A stretch of DNA of 64,000 nucleotides from Harmothoe impar. Its lineage: Eukaryota > Annelida > Polychaeta > Phyllodocida > Polynoidae. Under the pieces are notes generated by a model. That model had not been told where the DNA came from and ran no database searches. It was given only the letters and a program-made list of their open reading frames with translations. The position numbers and the translations under genes were made by a program. The stretch lies in the NCBI GenBank assembly GCA_947462335.1, contig OX381710.1, positions 32,665,004 to 32,729,003 of the forward strand. The letters are read 5' to 3'. Numbering within the stretch: the first letter of the stretch is position 1; every line of letters begins with the position of its first letter. Shown here piece by piece: positions 60,699 through 64,000 of this stretch.

Positions 60699-63600
60699 CT
60701 GGAAAAGACAAACAACCATTTATTAAACATGTACGATCCCACTCTATTAGCTATATTGTACAAGACATTAGTATTACACGGCAGTATGTACATAGTTAAT
60801 GTGTCCTCCCCATGCCCTCATTCATTAAGTCTGGTTCTGTGTGAGATCATATTGGATCCCTGACATATAACTATCTAGTTTGTCTTCCATGCAATACATT
60901 CTGTGTTGACACTACACATAAAGCTAACTTGTAAATTCACAAGTGTATTCATTCACTTTTTGTTGTTTCAACATAAGACCGTCCAGCTACACACTAGCCG
61001 CTACATCACATTTAACAGTGGGACTGGTGTCTCTAGGGTCTACACAGAGGTTATGCTGATGTCGTTCATGCGCCACTGGGAGAGCTGAGGACACCTTTGT
61101 GGTAGCACCACCACCTGGTGTGATGTAAAAAGACGACCTACTCCATAATTCACTGTGTTGTCGGAAATGAGAGACTCCCATGGACAGGAAAGGAACAGGC
61201 CTTGTGGTCGTACAAACACATATGGTAACATAGAGGTTATTTTCTAAAAATTGCTTTTTATTATTATGTCATTTAAGTAGGAGGCCTATCTTTATCAATC
61301 TTAAGATTTAAACTTAAATTTGGCATGTCTATTTCCCTACATAATTGCATGAACACACACAAAATGAAAGTGAAAAAAACACCTAGCGTTGTAGAGCTGC
61401 TGAGCTCGAATGGCTGTCGTGGACAGTGTTAATGGACTGAGGTTCAGGCAGACCGTTCTGTAAGGCCGACCGACGTTAACGCGAAAACCTTGTTAGTGTT
61501 TGGGTCGATCACAATCTAAAAGGGGTAACGCCTGAGTACAGCTGCCTGATGTGCAGTCCCAGGATACAAGCTGTGGTTACTATATTTGTCATCATGGAAT
61601 ACCCCCCCCCCCTCTTTCCACCAATATTGGAAGCTGGAGGTTGGACGTAGGAGTTTTGGTGTGGAAGGGGGAAGGGCTAGGGTGTAAGATAGGAGGGGGG
61701 GTGTTGCTCCCTCTCGGCCCCGATCTCCCTTCCCTATCTGTTAGTAACTTAGAAAGGACACGGGGGTAATACGGTAGTCGATCTATTTGGACATTGTGAT
61801 GTTTTAGTCTCGGTGCGGGGAGGTCAGTGTTGGTGGTGGTGGGCGAGGCTGAGGCCGGAGGGGAATAACTCAGACGCCGACAGGTGGCGTTGTCTGCTCA
61901 GTTGGCACCCGGCCAGTAGTAGTTGCCGGTAGCTGCGTCTACTCGGCTGCTGTCTGTGCTTGGTGAGTGACCACTCATTACTACATAGTTAGACAGACAG
62001 CTGTCTCCACACACAGGCGGCCATTCACACACGTATACAACAGACTTCCACCTGCATGCTCCTCTTAAATGGACGATGTGCTGTAGCTATCATAATTTAC
62101 CAAGCCGGTTCAGTTAATCCACTATACATTCACTCCCCGCTTCTCTCCCACCATGGAGCACCTGGCTGATATTAACAGGCATTATCAATAAACACGGGAC
62201 CGTCTTGTTTTATACCACATTACAGGTAGTTTTAAAACCCACAGTAGACTTCTTTAATGAGATCGCACCAACCCCTTTAAACAGTTCCCCCTGCTAATTA
62301 GTCAAAGACATTGACAATCCGGCTGTGAGGTCGGGAATCTCTTTGTTCTATTAAAACACCCCCTTCCTAGAAGAGCTTTGGCGCTGCAGTATGTTGACTA
62401 CTCTTACCGGAAGGTGTGGCTAAGAAGACTGGTGGCGGATTCAGGGAAAGACATTAGGGTACTCATCATTCAGGCGTCAAACCGACGAGGGACCGGCGAA
62501 CCTCGGCCAGCGGCCACTATTTTGATCAGTTTACAAGAGGATAAAATGTGTCCACTCTCAATATGGAAGACGCTAGACTGCCATTATGTGTCAACTACAG
62601 GACCAGCACTAACCCATCTGTATTAGGGGTAGCTCCCAAACCACCACATACAGTCTAAGCCATAGGGAGCATTTGTTTTAGTGTTAAACACTGCTTTCTT
62701 GACTACATGTACCTTTAGTTTAGTCTATACCCTGGACTATTGATTCCCCGAGATACTAAAACCATGACATGGCCCATTAAATGGGATAAATTGTTCCCAC
62801 ATGTCTTTGCTACAGCATAGGTTGAATTGAGATGGTCAACAAAAGAATGAGTAATAGCTAGTTGAGTTTCTTCATGGCTTCAATTCGCTCCCTCGTTTCC
62901 TGTCTACATAAGTCATGTATAAGAAACATATCCATTAGTGTGGTTTCCAATGGCAGACACTACCAACCAACTACCACTACCCCCCCCCCCCCCCTTCCAA
63001 TGCACCAGCCTGTCTAAGATTCAGGCAGTAAACATCCCCCCTCCCTCCCACACTGCCCCTGTCTGGGTGTCATCGTGGCGGCACTAGGAGCTATTCTTGT
63101 TGGATCAATACACACTTTATTATGGAGCAGATGGTGCCGGTGCCATCCCTTTTATCTCACCTATACACTATACAACATGACGCCCGGCTCACCAGGGACC
63201 ACCGTCCACACACACTGCCTGTACCACACAAACACTGGGGACCAATAACATGGGACGACAGTAGATTATTGTTCTTAGTGACCTCATTGACGTCAGTCTG
63301 CTGTACCTCGGCTACTCAGTCTACGGTGAGATTAAAATAGAAGGGGGAAGGTGGGTAGACTCAACAAGAAGGGCAATATGGTGGATGGAGCTGTTGTGTT
63401 GATGAAGGGTGTGGCTGAGACAGGGATTACAGGTAATAGGGGAGGGCGTGGTGACAGCATAGACACCGTCAGGTACACAGGAGTAAACCAATAGCTAAGG
63501 GAGAGACAAGAGAATCACTCTGTATGATCTTGTTTTCAAATAACAGGTAAAACCATCAGAAAATGTCACAGGACATCATGATGGTTTTAGTAACGACCCT

Positions 63601-64000
63601 GTATTATCACCGCCAAAATGAAGAGCGCCTGTACGGTATCATATTACTCCTTTCCTCCTTTAATGCGCCTGTACCTTATTTTATAAGTCTGTTTGGTCTG
63701 CATATGGCCCTGAGCTTATACAAACAGACCGTCTACAGCAAAAAGTGGAGCCTCAGTATGTGAGAGCAGCTCGTGTTTACGGGCCTGGTACCTGAGCTGA
63801 TGTGAGCAGTACAACACGACTACTCCAGTGTAACACGCACCCAGTCACCCTGCTCATACCGCCACTATGGACGATACACACACACCATTCCCACACTCTC
63901 CTCAGCCACAATGTTCTAACTGTTTCTTTTCATTCTGGCATAGGCGAAAATAACTAATGTCAAACGCAGTTATCTATACTAACTACATTCATAAGTGCAA
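60699..64000. other. Intron or upstream DNA of the GLYR1-like gene
   Basis: No further GLYR1 exon was found; in particular no minus-strand WNR motif that should precede the first seen exon. A GC-rich stretch at about 61815–61962 ends in a consensus donor (TTG|GTGAGT) on the plus strand. A C run lies at 62980–62994. Everything else is unremarkable intron-like sequence with chance open frames. Confidence 0.5.

Noticed and set aside
1..64000. CRISPR arrays, bacterial operons or a hidden defence system
   Set aside because: The tandem repeats found lack unique spacers of constant length. Genes are intron-rich animal genes with no clustered small ORFs and ribosome-binding sites.

Overview
The window is ordinary animal nuclear DNA: spliced genes with GT–AG introns, AATAAA signals, and many short non-autonomous DNA transposons and simple repeats. 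Gene content and protein sequences fit a marine invertebrate (a deuterostome or lophotrochozoan rather than a vertebrate or insect); I cannot name the species. There are no prokaryotic operons, CRISPR arrays, rRNA genes or recognisable transposase genes. All exon joins below were worked out by hand from reading frame, splice sites and remembered family motifs, and every join keeps frame.

Four protein-coding genes are supported. (1) TDRD3, plus strand, 2772–12471, 13 coding exons, 988 aa: OB-fold, UBA, a long RG/Q-rich tract, Tudor domain, and a C-terminal exon-junction-complex-binding-like motif. (2) CRAMP1 (cramped), minus strand, 30985 down to 19916, 19 coding exons, 989 aa: SANT-domain chromatin factor. 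(3) A Jupiter/JPT (HN1 family) gene, plus strand, 35507–49311, 6 coding exons, 195 aa, with a likely second promoter and first exon near 39.7–39.9 kb. (4) The 3' half of a GLYR1/N-PAC-like beta-hydroxyacid dehydrogenase gene, minus strand, 60698 down to 57469, 6 coding exons seen; its upstream exons lie outside the window.

Layout: 0–2.7 kb upstream DNA with a GC-rich minisatellite and the TDRD3 promoter; 12.5–19.9 kb tail-to-tail gap between TDRD3 and CRAMP1 with a TTAA-flanked element; 31.0–35.5 kb head-to-head gap between CRAMP1 and JPT with tandem and foldback repeats; 50.9–57.2 kb tail-to-tail gap between JPT and the GLYR1-like gene, almost all repeats; 60.7–64 kb intron or upstream DNA of the GLYR1-like gene.

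The products are not one pathway. TDRD3 (RNA granules, topoisomerase 3-beta partner), CRAMP1 (chromatin, histone H1 expression) and GLYR1 (nucleosome-associated in animals) are gene-expression factors; Jupiter binds microtubules. The neighbouring CRAMP1 and JPT genes match the adjacent CRAMP1–JPT2 pair on human 16p13.3. Other points of interest are a lysine in the GLYR1-like protein where the vertebrate protein has methionine, several MITE families with clean target-site duplications, and an enriched palindromic octamer, TAGGCCTA. I found no convincing undescribed multi-gene system.
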